Below are positions 18,667 to 28,112 of a DNA stretch of 64,000 bases, in pieces; the stretch's first letter is position 1, and each line of letters opens with the position of its first letter. The notes beneath the pieces are model-generated. The model searched no databases and was not told the DNA's origin. It was given only the letters and a program-made list of their open reading frames with translations. The stretch comes from Aquibacillus rhizosphaerae. GTDB lineage: Bacteria; Bacillota; Bacilli; Bacillales; Amphibacillaceae. Location of the stretch: positions 20,348 to 84,347 of the forward strand of contig NZ_JASTZU010000062.1 in NCBI RefSeq assembly GCF_030282825.1, read 5' to 3'. Position numbers and translations under genes: made by a program.

Positions 18667-21600
18667 TTAGGGGATGATTAAGTTTTGGCCGATGTAGATG
18701 GTGTCTAGTGTTAGGTTGTTCGTTTGTTTGATTGCATGGACAGTTGTATTGTATTTTTTGGCTATGACTGATAAGGAATCACCTGACACCACAGTATAAG
18801 TAACTTTTGTCGCTTCTGGTAATAATTCCTCTGCTGTTATTGATGTTGATGTTATAGGAAGTTTTAAGACCTGCCCGACAAATAGGACATCTGTAGTTAA
18901 TTCATTTATATCTTTTATCGTATTTATCGTGGTTTTATTCCGTTCAGCAATTGCCCATAAGTTATCTCCGGATACAACCGTGTAATTATTGAAGTTTTGT
19001 TCAATTGGCTCCTTTAGCTCATCCTCTTTTGGAGAAGCGTTTACGACAGTTGTCGGAACACTAGTTGGCAGTGTCGTTGAATAGCTATTCCAAATAGAAG
19101 GATTTTCTTGCCCGACACTCCAATTACCTACACCACGAATATTATATTCGCTAACTAATGAAAGCTTCTGCTCGATGGATGCATCATTTTCAAACCAAAT
19201 CGTGTAAGTACCTGGGATGAGATTTGAACCAGCTACCATCATAATTGGATCATCATTTTCAATTGTCACAATTGCTTTTGGTGTTTTACTAATTTCATCA
19301 AATACTACTTCGCCGTCATACATGTTAATCATTTTTTCCACTTGAGAATTAGATATACCAAAGCCTCCATAGTTAAAACCTTCTATCCAATAACGGCCAT
19401 AATGGGCAATTCCCATCACTATTTTTTCATTAGGAACCTGTTGATTAATCGCATATTGAATCGATCTTTCTACCCAATCTGCACTTGCTACAGGTCCAGC
19501 TTCTCCGCCCGGATAGCTTTCATCATAGCTCATGATCATTAAGTAATCTGCGTATTTAGCTAGGCCCGTGTAATCATAAGAACCGTGCCAGCCAGTGCTC
19601 CAACCGTTTGGGTTGGCTGCAACGGCGACAGACACTTCTTTTGTGTCAGGGATAAGTTGTCTTAATAAACGTACAAACTCTGTATAATTTTCCCTATCAG
19701 CGTCCGTAACATTTTCGATATCAACATTTACACCATCTAAGTTGTAGCGTTCAATCGCGTCAGCAATTTGTCTTGCGGCAAGCTCTTTATTTGCTAGCAT
19801 CGCCCGGCCAACATCACGATTCCAATGATTGCTTAAAAATGGTACGACACGCACACCTTGCTGATGCATCGTTTTGATAAAATTCGGATCGACTTGGTAG
19901 GTTAATTTTAACGTGCCATCAGGATTTATATCGAAATAACTTGGTGATACAATGTTCATGGTATGACCTGTCTGATTTACCGTGTTTACATATTCATTTG
20001 TATTACCAAAATACATATACCCCAGATTAACGACTTCGCTTGCGTGGATTGGTAATTGTATCGTTTGGTTAGGTTGAATAACTTCACTCGTCAACTGATT
20101 TACCGACATTAAAGCATCGACAGTTGTATTGTATCGTTTAGCTATCGTATAAAGAGTGTCGCCTTCTGTTACTGTATAATAAGTAGTATCTACAGTGATT
20201 ACTTCACTTGTATTGCCAGCTAAATCTGTTTGCGTAATAGAAACCTCTAATCCTTTTAACATGCTTTGTTCGAAAAAAATATTATTTAGCATAAAGAATC
20301 CACGATCATCAGCATTTACTGTTCGCTTAGCTATTTGATTCCCTTCAGCGTCGGTCAACGTGATATCTACTGTAGCCTTTGGTTCTGCTGTTCCAATCAC
20401 ATTATAGATATACTGTTGGTTTTGAAGACTAATACCACTTTTAGCTATATCAGGCTGTTCTATGACTGTATCTTTTTCAATCGTAGACGCTTGCACGATG
20501 CCGCTATTTCCTGCTAAATCAGTTTGGAATATTTCTATGGACAATGGACCATCTTCAAAAATAGTTAAATCAAAATTCTCAGAGAACAGCCCGTCGATGA
20601 CTTCCGAAGATTTTGTTATATTTGTGTCCCCATCACTTATGGTAAAAGAAACAAGAGCACCTTCCTCCTCGCTTAATCCTTCCATGATATATTCTGCGCT
20701 ATTATTGGCATTCACATAGGGAAGAGAAGGGAGTGTAATCTCAGCTGGTATGCTAGTATCTTTTTTCACACTAATTAGCTTGGTATCACTCGTATTTCCT
20801 GCAGCATCAATCTGAGTTAGTGACACGTTAACATCTCCGTCCCGTAAATTCGAAACATCGATAGGGAGGTTGAATACACCATCTGTGTCCGTTGTGGCGG
20901 TCTCTGTTATGGTTGTCACTCCATCTTTGATTGAAATATCTACTGTTGTATTTGGCTCTGTTTTTCCTCCTATGTGATAGGCATCGCTATTGCCGTAATA
21001 CACGGGCTGAAGTTGGTTCATTTCGATGACACCTGGTGCTATCGTGTCTTTTATTATTGTTTTTCTCATCCATGGACTACTGTTGCCAGCATTGTCTTTT
21101 TGAGAGAATTCAAAAATAACATCGCCATCCTGTATGCTCGTCAAATCAACGGGGATTTCGAATTTCCCTTTTTCATCTGCAGTTTCCTCGAGTTCGATTT
21201 TCTGCCCACTCGCATTAAAAATATTGATGTGAAGCTCGGCATTTCTTTCAGCAGTTCCGATCAATACATAATCCGTTTGATTTTCCTTATTAATAAAATA
21301 ATTGTTGTGAAAAATCGGTGCAGTTGGTGCTTCAGTATCTTTCATCACCTCGGTTGTGCTCGATTCACTTTTCACGCCAGCTTTACTTGTTTGTGTAGCA
21401 GTTACTTTAATCTTTGTATCTTCAAGGATGCTTATATCTACTTCGACACTAAATTCTCCCATATCGTTTGTCTTCACTGTAGTTGTGATCTCCTGATTGC
21501 TCTCATCAGATAGAATGACTTCTACGGTCGACCCGGACTGTGCGTTACCGAATACGATGTATGACGTCTGTGATTCATCGTTCACTTGTGCCGTTGATCG

Positions 21601-23955
21601 GATGACAGGTGGTGCAATACTCGTATCCTTAATGATCATAGTAGATTCATCTAGACTGCTGTTACGATAGAGATCAACAGCACGTGTTACCACCGTTAAT
21701 TCACCGTCATGTAATGCTAGTAAATTGACGATAGTTCGAAATTCACCTGTTTCATTTGCTTCTACTTCAGCAGTAACCATATTAGCATCCCTATCTAAAA
21801 CAGATATTTCAATAGTGGAGCCTGGTTCTGCTACACCAAAAATGGTGTAATGATTTGCATTTAGGTTCGTTACTTGCTCATTATTATCGATAACAGGTTT
21901 TGTAATAAATGTATCTTTGATCACCGTTTTTTCGCTTTGCTGACTAGTATTACCTGCTTGGTCTTCGGCTATGATTTTTAGTGTAATAGTTCCATCATTT
22001 AAGCTGGATACATCTACATTCGCTTGAAAATCTCCTGCTTCTTTCGTTAATATCTTTTGACTAAGGACCGTTTTAACTCCGTCCGTTGCACTAATCTTAA
22101 GTGAAGTATTAGAATCGCTTGTTCCACTAATCCTATACTGTTGAACATTTTCACTTGTAATTACCTGCAATTCTCCGATTGAAGGAGTACTTATGTTTGT
22201 ATCTTTGTTGACTGATTTTTCAATTGATGGGCTCGTGTTGCCTACTACATCAACGGCGTAACTTTGCATACTAATCTCCCCGTCATTTAAATTAGATAGG
22301 TTTAGATAAACGAGAAAATTCCCTTGATCATCCGCGATACTCTGTTTATGAATCGGTGGATTGATGCCATCGGTTGCAACCACTTCAACGGTTGATCCTG
22401 GATCAGCATTACCAGATAGAGGATAAGCAGCAACATTCTGTTTGTTAATAATAGGTAGTTGCGTTATGAAGATAGGCGTGCTAACCATCGTATCTTTTTT
22501 TATAGTCATCCTGCTTGCTTGGCTTTGATTGCCTCCTTGATCTGTTGCTGTGATGGCGACTGTCAAGTTTCCATCATTTAAATTAGATAGGTCTACTGTT
22601 TGCTTATAGGTACCGTCCACACCTGAAGTCACCTGATTAGTTATGGTAGAAACCCCATCAGTCACAGAAATGTTGATGCTTGCATGAGCTTCTGCTAACC
22701 CAGAAACAACTATATTTCCCTGCTGTTCTGAGGTAACGGTATTCATGTCATCAATCATTGGTGATGCGGGTGCGGATGTATCGATTTCTGTTACATTTGG
22801 GATTTTTAATTGCTGGCCAATATAAACCGTATCGCTAGTTAAATGGTTTGATTTTTTAATAGCATCAATTGTTACGTTATATTTTTTTGCTAAAACAGAT
22901 AAATAATCACCAGAGACAACGGTATGCGTGAGCATCTCCGTGCTTTCTGTTGGAATTGGTGCTTCAGGTGATAACGTATTGCCAGGGATAACTATCACTT
23001 GTCCTATAGAGATTAAATCAGCTGTTAGGTTATTCATTTCTTTTATACGATCAACGGTAGTATTATTTTTTTTGGCTATGAGAGATAAGGAATCACCTGA
23101 CACAACGACATAATTAGTTGTATTTGTGTTATTTTCCACAGACTCCTTAACGGGTTCATTAACTACTGGAACTTCCGGTGTTTCTTTCTGAATCGAGGAT
23201 ACCTTTAACACTTGACCAACCAACAACATATCCGATGATAGATTATTCAAAGCGCGAAGCTGATCAACTGTGACGTTAAAACGTTGTGCAATAAGAAACA
23301 ATGTGTCACCAGAGACAACTGTATAACTAGTGTTAACTTCATCATCAACTGACATGTCTACCTTTGGTTGATTGGAGCTAATGCTAATGGGGATTTTCAA
23401 TTTTTGACCAATGTAAATCATATCACTAGTTAACTGGTTTAAGGACCGAATACTTTCAGCTGTTGTGTTATAACTTTTCGCAATGACTGAAATACTGTCA
23501 CCTGATTGTACACTATATGTAAAAAAAGGAAGGCTTAGTGTTTGATTAACATGAATCACGTCATTCTCCATATGGTTACTGTCCTTTATCGCCGTTACTG
23601 TTGTATTAAATCTTTTTGCGATAAGCGATAAACTGTCTCCGGACTTAACAGTGTACACATCATTGGCAGGTATCAGTGTTACAGTGGCAGTATCGGTCTC
23701 TGCGCTTACATTAGAAACTCCACCGCCAAAATACATCGTTGTAACTAACATGGAGCCAATCATGATTTTTGCTGCTGTTACCCTTACATTAGGATATTGT
23801 TTTGTCACTAATTCTCTAATTTTAGTTTGAAGTTCCGTTGTTTTTCCGGGATTCTTTCCAAACTCACTAGAAAACTCTGTTGTATGACTGTCGAGGTACA
23901 CAACTAATATAAAGTTGTTCTGTTCTTTTATTAACTTGTAATCGCGTAGTTGCAT
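18667..23955 (-). CDS. Giant LysM / Ig-repeat / GH18 cell-wall hydrolase
   Basis: 1762 residues; the ATG follows AGAGGTG. Order: cytoplasmic N-terminal domain (1-60), a membrane/signal segment (about 64-85), five LysM domains (about 100-385, each YxVxSGDxLSxIAK), and nine Ig-like repeats of about 90 residues (about 395-1255) with GSTVE or similar and a closing KDT. Then come a sixth LysM (about 1260), a GH18 catalytic domain (about 1295-1600) and two C-terminal LysM domains (about 1655 and 1722). The GH18 active site reads DGVNVDIEN near 1408; the catalytic Glu is kept, as in SleL/YaaH spore cortex N-acetylglucosaminidases. It probably cleaves peptidoglycan during sporulation, germination or growth. 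Divergent from the LysM-P60 gene, with which it shares the N-terminal domain. Confidence 0.93.
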   Translation of the reverse strand: MQLRDYKLIKEQNNFILVVYLDSHTTEFSSEFGKNPGKTTELQTKIRELVTKQYPNVRVTAAKIMIGSMLVTTMYFGGGVSNVSAETDTATVTLIPANDVYTVKSGDSLSLIAKRFNTTVTAIKDSNHMENDVIHVNQTLSLPFFTYSVQSGDSISVIAKSYNTTAESIRSLNQLTSDMIYIGQKLKIPISISSNQPKVDMSVDDEVNTSYTVVSGDTLFLIAQRFNVTVDQLRALNNLSSDMLLVGQVLKVSSIQKETPEVPVVNEPVKESVENNTNTTNYVVVSGDSLSLIAKKNNTTVDRIKEMNNLTADLISIGQVIVIPGNTLSPEAPIPTESTEMLTHTVVSGDYLSVLAKKYNVTIDAIKKSNHLTSDTVYIGQQLKIPNVTEIDTSAPASPMIDDMNTVTSEQQGNIVVSGLAEAHASINISVTDGVSTITNQVTSGVDGTYKQTVDLSNLNDGNLTVAITATDQGGNQSQASRMTIKKDTMVSTPIFITQLPIINKQNVAAYPLSGNADPGSTVEVVATDGINPPIHKQSIADDQGNFLVYLNLSNLNDGEISMQSYAVDVVGNTSPSIEKSVNKDTNISTPSIGELQVITSENVQQYRISGTSDSNTSLKISATDGVKTVLSQKILTKEAGDFQANVDVSSLNDGTITLKIIAEDQAGNTSQQSEKTVIKDTFITKPVIDNNEQVTNLNANHYTIFGVAEPGSTIEISVLDRDANMVTAEVEANETGEFRTIVNLLALHDGELTVVTRAVDLYRNSSLDESTMIIKDTSIAPPVIRSTAQVNDESQTSYIVFGNAQSGSTVEVILSDESNQEITTTVKTNDMGEFSVEVDISILEDTKIKVTATQTSKAGVKSESSTTEVMKDTEAPTAPIFHNNYFINKENQTDYVLIGTAERNAELHINIFNASGQKIELEETADEKGKFEIPVDLTSIQDGDVIFEFSQKDNAGNSSPWMRKTIIKDTIAPGVIEMNQLQPVYYGNSDAYHIGGKTEPNTTVDISIKDGVTTITETATTDTDGVFNLPIDVSNLRDGDVNVSLTQIDAAGNTSDTKLISVKKDTSIPAEITLPSLPYVNANNSAEYIMEGLSEEEGALVSFTISDGDTNITKSSEVIDGLFSENFDLTIFEDGPLSIEIFQTDLAGNSGIVQASTIEKDTVIEQPDIAKSGISLQNQQYIYNVIGTAEPKATVDITLTDAEGNQIAKRTVNADDRGFFMLNNIFFEQSMLKGLEVSITQTDLAGNTSEVITVDTTYYTVTEGDTLYTIAKRYNTTVDALMSVNQLTSEVIQPNQTIQLPIHASEVVNLGYMYFGNTNEYVNTVNQTGHTMNIVSPSYFDINPDGTLKLTYQVDPNFIKTMHQQGVRVVPFLSNHWNRDVGRAMLANKELAARQIADAIERYNLDGVNVDIENVTDADRENYTEFVRLLRQLIPDTKEVSVAVAANPNGWSTGWHGSYDYTGLAKYADYLMIMSYDESYPGGEAGPVASADWVERSIQYAINQQVPNEKIVMGIAHYGRYWIEGFNYGGFGISNSQVEKMINMYDGEVVFDEISKTPKAIVTIENDDPIMMVAGSNLIPGTYTIWFENDASIEQKLSLVSEYNIRGVGNWSVGQENPSIWNSYSTTLPTSVPTTVVNASPKEDELKEPIEQNFNNYTVVSGDNLWAIAERNKTTINTIKDINELTTDVLFVGQVLKLPITSTSITAEELLPEATKVTYTVVSGDSLSVIAKKYNTTVHAIKQTNNLTLDTIYIGQNLIIP

Positions 23956-24116
23956 TTAAAACACCTCTAATTATATTTTCGTGATATAAAACGCATGTAA
24001 TTCTGCTTATTGTTTTCTAATCAAGCTGTCTTCATGCACGATATTTTCCAACCCATTATATTCCAATTATAAAAATGAAATTGTTAGCCATTATAGGATT
24101 AGGTGGTGATTTTCTA

Positions 24117-25613
24117 ATGGACTTTGTAGCAAGCGATAGATTAGATAAAACGGACGATGGTTATACAGCTATACTTTTTTTAGATCAGAATTTCTCGGAG
24201 TTTTCGAGTGAATTAGGTTCGGACAATATTAAATCAAAGCAAACCGGTAATAACATTAAAGCGTATGTGAAAGATCGATTTCCAAACAAAAAAATAACAT
24301 CTGCGAAAGTATTTTTAGGCTCATTATTAGTGATGTCTATTGCTTTTTCAACAGATTATGAAGTGCATGCGGCGTCAGAGGACAACGAGGTAGAGACGAA
24401 TAAAGTAGATACCAATAAGTACACAGTGAAAAGCGGAGATTCTCTCTATAAAATAGCGTCGGAACTCAATACAAATGTTGATAGGATCAAACAGCTAAAC
24501 AACATGAACTCGAATACGATTTTTACCGGACAACTATTAGTGGTGCCAAACACTTCCCTTTCAACTGAAAACACTATTTCTTACCAAGTAAAGTCAGGCG
24601 ATTATTTATCTGTCTTAGCAAAGAAATTTAACACAACTACAGAAAGAATAAAACAAGTAAATGGGCTTCATACGGATGTGATTTACATTGGCCAAACCCT
24701 TCAAATACCAACACCAACAGATGCGACTCCCGTTAGTCAGTCTCAAACACACCAAGTCGTTTCTGGTGATACGTTGTCAGGTATAGCAAAAAGCTATCAA
24801 ATCAGTGTAGCTGATTTAAAACAAATGAACCAATTAACTACGGATATGATTTATGTTGGTCAACAGTTGAAGATTCCTAGTGGACAAGCTGCCCCTGTTT
24901 CTTCACCTGTACAAGAATCTGGCCCTTATACAGTTGTTTCAGGTGATACATTGTCTGGAATTGCAAAGCGATATAACATTTCAGTAGAACAGTTAAAATC
25001 AAGCAATGGACTAATTTCTGATACCATCTTTGTTGGACAGCAGCTTTCCATCTCTAAAAATACCACTGGTACAGATACCAAAGACTTACAGCAAGACTCA
25101 CAAGCTTTAATAAAAAATCTTCAGGTACTAGGATTTTATAAGGATGATGTCGATCAAGCGGTGAAAGCATTTCAACAAGCATATGGCATACATGCTACAG
25201 GACAATTGGATGTTGAAACACAAACAGCTATTAATCATGCCTTGGTCAAAGACAAGCTGGTTGCAGATACCAAAAACTATATTGGAGTTCCGTACGTATG
25301 GGGAGGCACAACACCTTCTGGCTTCGATTGTTCAGGTTTCGTTTATTACATGTTTCATTCAAATGGGGTAGACATGGAGCGTGCGACTTCCGCTTCCTTA
25401 TACGAAATGGGGAAATCGGTGTCTAGTACACAGTTGCAGCCAGGTGATTTAGTCTTCTTTGCTGTGAACAGACCAGGAGAAATCTCTCATGTTGGTTTTT
25501 ATACAGGTGACAACAGCTATATATCTGCCACCTCATCCAAAGGTATATGGGAATATGACATGGATAACCCATATTGGTCACAATATTATGTTGGAGCAAA
25601 ACGAATTTATTAA
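24117..25613 (+). CDS. LysM x4 NlpC/P60 peptidoglycan endopeptidase
   Basis: 498 residues from ATG 24117 behind GGTGGTG; an in-frame ATG at 24075 lacks such a site. Order: cytoplasmic domain (1-60) with EFSSELG and FPNKKITSAKVFLGSLLV, membrane segment, four LysM domains (about 100-310), a peptidoglycan-binding domain (about 330-375; VKAFQQAYGI), and NlpC/P60 (about 385-498). In the last, FDCSGF carries the nucleophile Cys and ISHVGFY the His. It should cut D-gamma-glutamyl-meso-diaminopimelate linkages. Its first 85 residues align closely with the divergent GH18 protein, so both probably use one localisation or regulatory device. Confidence 0.93.
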   Translation: MDFVASDRLDKTDDGYTAILFLDQNFSEFSSELGSDNIKSKQTGNNIKAYVKDRFPNKKITSAKVFLGSLLVMSIAFSTDYEVHAASEDNEVETNKVDTNKYTVKSGDSLYKIASELNTNVDRIKQLNNMNSNTIFTGQLLVVPNTSLSTENTISYQVKSGDYLSVLAKKFNTTTERIKQVNGLHTDVIYIGQTLQIPTPTDATPVSQSQTHQVVSGDTLSGIAKSYQISVADLKQMNQLTTDMIYVGQQLKIPSGQAAPVSSPVQESGPYTVVSGDTLSGIAKRYNISVEQLKSSNGLISDTIFVGQQLSISKNTTGTDTKDLQQDSQALIKNLQVLGFYKDDVDQAVKAFQQAYGIHATGQLDVETQTAINHALVKDKLVADTKNYIGVPYVWGGTTPSGFDCSGFVYYMFHSNGVDMERATSASLYEMGKSVSSTQLQPGDLVFFAVNRPGEISHVGFYTGDNSYISATSSKGIWEYDMDNPYWSQYYVGAKRIY

Positions 25614-25623
25614 ATGCCATGGC

Positions 25624-25899
25624 CAGACACCACACGAATTTCGCCATAATTTGATTTGACGTCTATCAGTGGATCGATTATTCAATATCGTATTTAAACC
25701 GTTAATATTAAGGAAAAGTATAAAAAGCTATGAAATAGTAGTAGGGGAACTAAAGGAAGCAAAGGGGGATAAATACCCTATGTTTCCTCATTATGCTGGA
25801 AACCACTTCCAAATTCATGTTAGTGTTTCGTTATTTCGTGAAGTAAAAGGTATTTTTGAACTAAAATCTAAAATTGAGCTTCCCTTGTTTACTCTCTAA
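25624..25899 (+). pseudogene. Remnant coding sequence, unrecognised
   Basis: One frame after the P60 gene reads QTPHEFRHNLI, a TGA at 25657, then about 80 residues ending HFQIHVSVSLFREVKG and IELPLFTL. The first segment looks like the end of an AraC-type regulator or of an integrase (TPHxxRH); the second resembles conserved protein but I cannot name it. A GTG at 25669 could open a 76-residue product, but no ribosome site precedes it. Best read as a decayed gene. It fills most of the gap 25614-26055. Confidence 0.35.
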
Positions 25900-25943
25900 C
25901 TACAATCATCTTAAACTTCTCTCAATATTTAGCCATAAATAAA

Positions 25944-25983
25944 CACCCCAAAAGTTAGTTTTTCAACTTTAACTTTTGGGGTG
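25944..25983. terminator. Terminator hairpin upstream of the convergent GH43 end
   Basis: CACCCCAAAAGTTA pairs with TAACTTTTGGGGTG. It lies between the plus-strand LysM-P60/remnant region and the minus-strand GH43 gene and can serve both. Confidence 0.8.
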
Positions 25984-26055
25984 CACTACAGCCTGATATT
26001 GCTTCTTTTTTATGATTCCCGTATTTCAAATTTGGAACAATTCAGATCCTTTTGA

Positions 26056-27117
26056 TTAAAAAGAAGGCCAGCCATCCTCCCACTGGAATTCTCTTAATTG
26101 CATACGAATAACTCCATCATCGTTGGCATCATAATAATGGTAAACCATCACTATATCTCCGTCCTCTTTAATTATATCTTGTCCACCAGGACCAGTGTGA
26201 TTGGAGTAGCTTTGTAGAATAACCTCTCCTCCACCTTCATTTAGAGGTGTTCCATCTTTATCAACATATGGACCAGTGAGTGACTCAGAACGGCCGACGG
26301 CAACTTTATATGTGCTGTCCGTGCCTTGACAACACGAGTCCCACGAAGTTAATAGATAATAATAATCGTCCTCTTTAAAAATAGTAGGACCTTCAATAGC
26401 ATTATGATCGGTCGTTTGTCTTCTATTAGCAATGGTATATATTTCACCTGTTGGTTCTGTCATATCTGTAAGCGCTTGTAATTTAATCCCACTAAAATGC
26501 GAACCAAATACCACCCACCACTTTCCTTTATCTTCAAAGACCATCGGATCAATTGCGTTATAATCAACACTAGAATCTGACGTTAGAATAGCTCCAAGAT
26601 CTTCCCAACTATTAATATCACCTGGAGTTTCGGTTCGTGCAACTCCTATTGATGAAGAATTAGTTCCAAAAATGGATACAGCATAATACATGTAGAATGT
26701 ACCGTTATTTTCAACTACATGCGGCGCCCATAAGTGTGCTACATCATATTCCTCTGTCCACTCGGGTGTCGGTATCTCTCCTACAGATTCCCAAGGACCT
26801 TCTAGCCCCCCTTTAGATTGGCGTATAAAAATACCACCTGGATTATCCGTATCTCGAGCAATACCAGTTGACACTACATAATGCGTGTCGCCATCTTTAA
26901 ATATCGATGGATCATGTGCCGGATCATCAATTCCTTCTTCAGAGTTATAATCGCCAATATCACCTGACAATTCAATAGCCCCTTCAGGTTCTGAATTAGT
27001 TGTTTCTTCACCATTAGTCTGGAATGGCCAATTAAAATAGATTGCGAATGGTACCAACAAAATTAACAAACCTACTATGATTAACCCCCATTTGAAACGC
27101 TTACTTTTTACATTCAT
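26056..27117 (-). CDS. GH43 arabinanase-like glycoside hydrolase, membrane-anchored or secreted
   Basis: 353 residues; the ATG follows AAAGGAG. An N-terminal hydrophobic segment (about 10-30) serves as anchor or signal. The five-bladed GH43 catalytic triad is visible: Asp in AHDPSIFKDG (about 68), Asp in YNAIDPMVF (about 190), and Glu in AIEGPTIF (about 243). A vicinal Cys pair (DSCCQGTDSTY) and HTGPGGQD, a likely calcium site, match endo-alpha-1,5-L-arabinanases. It probably cuts arabinan or a related pentosan outside the cell. No sugar transporter or regulator is nearby, so the context gives no substrate. Confidence 0.88.
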   Translation of the reverse strand: MNVKSKRFKWGLIIVGLLILLVPFAIYFNWPFQTNGEETTNSEPEGAIELSGDIGDYNSEEGIDDPAHDPSIFKDGDTHYVVSTGIARDTDNPGGIFIRQSKGGLEGPWESVGEIPTPEWTEEYDVAHLWAPHVVENNGTFYMYYAVSIFGTNSSSIGVARTETPGDINSWEDLGAILTSDSSVDYNAIDPMVFEDKGKWWVVFGSHFSGIKLQALTDMTEPTGEIYTIANRRQTTDHNAIEGPTIFKEDDYYYLLTSWDSCCQGTDSTYKVAVGRSESLTGPYVDKDGTPLNEGGGEVILQSYSNHTGPGGQDIIKEDGDIVMVYHYYDANDDGVIRMQLREFQWEDGWPSF

Positions 27118-27222
27118 TAAACTGTCTCCTTTGCTATTCTATGAAGTTACATACACTACCATTCTAGTTTTAAAATTCATTCTGGTCAATAAACCTACTA
27201 TGATGATTGTTTTTTCCAAGAC

Positions 27223-27266
27223 AATAAAAAGGCAACACAGCAATTTCACTAGTGTCGCCTTTTATT
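27223..27266 (-). terminator. Terminator of the repeat lipoprotein gene
   Basis: AATAAAAGGCGACAC pairs with GTGTTGCCTTTTTATT on the minus strand, directly after the stop codon. Confidence 0.8.
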
Positions 27267-27268
27267 AT

Positions 27269-27877
27269 CTAATTATTATATGCTTCCATTTGTTTTTCAT
27301 ATTGATATTGAACCATCTCGTAATCATTTCCCCAGTCGGACTGAGCTTTCTCTAGCACTTGCTTTTTAACATCTGTATCTACAATCAATTCCTGAATCCG
27401 ATTATATGCAACCAGTTGATTATCGTATTGATATTTCATCATTTCATATTGATTAGGCCAGTCGTTAACAGCTTTGCTTAGTATAGTTTCTTTATACTCT
27501 GTATCTATTACTAAATTCACTAGACTATCAAATGCAATCATTTCATTTTCATGTTGGTAATCTTGCATTTCATAATCATCTGCCCAATCTTCTGCTGACT
27601 TAGCTAGCACTACTGACTCAACCTCAACTCTATCCATTTGAGCTAACACATTTTCAAAAGAGCCATCCGTTTGTTCAGACTTTGTCTCCAATGCTTCTGT
27701 AGGTTCTTCGACCGAATCTAAAGTATTTTGTTCTTCTACATTAACTGTTTCAGCTTCTACTTGATTCGTATCATCCGCCATTATGTTAGCGTTTGATTCG
27801 GAACTACAAGCAGTAATCAAAACTATCATTATAATCGTCAGAGATGAAATCCAATATGACTTAAAAATCTTTCTCAT
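27269..27877 (-). CDS. Lipoprotein with three tandem DW-YEM-YQ repeats
   Basis: 202 residues; the ATG follows AGGGGG. The signal peptide ends in LITACSS, a lipobox with lipidated Cys24. An acidic linker (25-90) follows, then three repeats of about 50 residues (about 95-200). Each has the pattern A-x-x-D-W-(x3)-YEM-(x2)-YQ(Y/H)-(x4)-AY/AF, followed by a (L/I)VxxxxDT helix. Such W-xx-(D/Q)YEM units recur as short helical appendages in other Firmicute surface proteins (from memory) but have no known activity. It faces outward, attached to the membrane. A binding or scaffold role is my inference. Confidence 0.85.
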   Translation of the reverse strand: MRKIFKSYWISSLTIIMIVLITACSSESNANIMADDTNQVEAETVNVEEQNTLDSVEEPTEALETKSEQTDGSFENVLAQMDRVEVESVVLAKSAEDWADDYEMQDYQHENEMIAFDSLVNLVIDTEYKETILSKAVNDWPNQYEMMKYQYDNQLVAYNRIQELIVDTDVKKQVLEKAQSDWGNDYEMVQYQYEKQMEAYNN

Positions 27878-28112
27878 ACGTGTTACCCCCTAATTCTACA
27901 TACTTTCTTATTTTACAATATTTTTATTTTTTTACATAGTGTTTTTATGGTTTGCAGTACCATAGAATAACTTGACTTCTTGTTAAATCATCTATTCTAC
28001 ACTAGTCCAAATCACCTGTTTTAAAAATCGTGCATTAACTATTAATAAGTCAGTGATTTTTGTAAATAATAATAGTAAGTTCATACCTTTAATGACTGAG
28101 GAGATATTAATT

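Noticed and set aside
20974..21513. 179-codon open frame opposite the GH18 gene
   Set aside because: It lies wholly inside a strongly supported repeat-containing gene, has no ribosome site and has unlikely amino acid composition.
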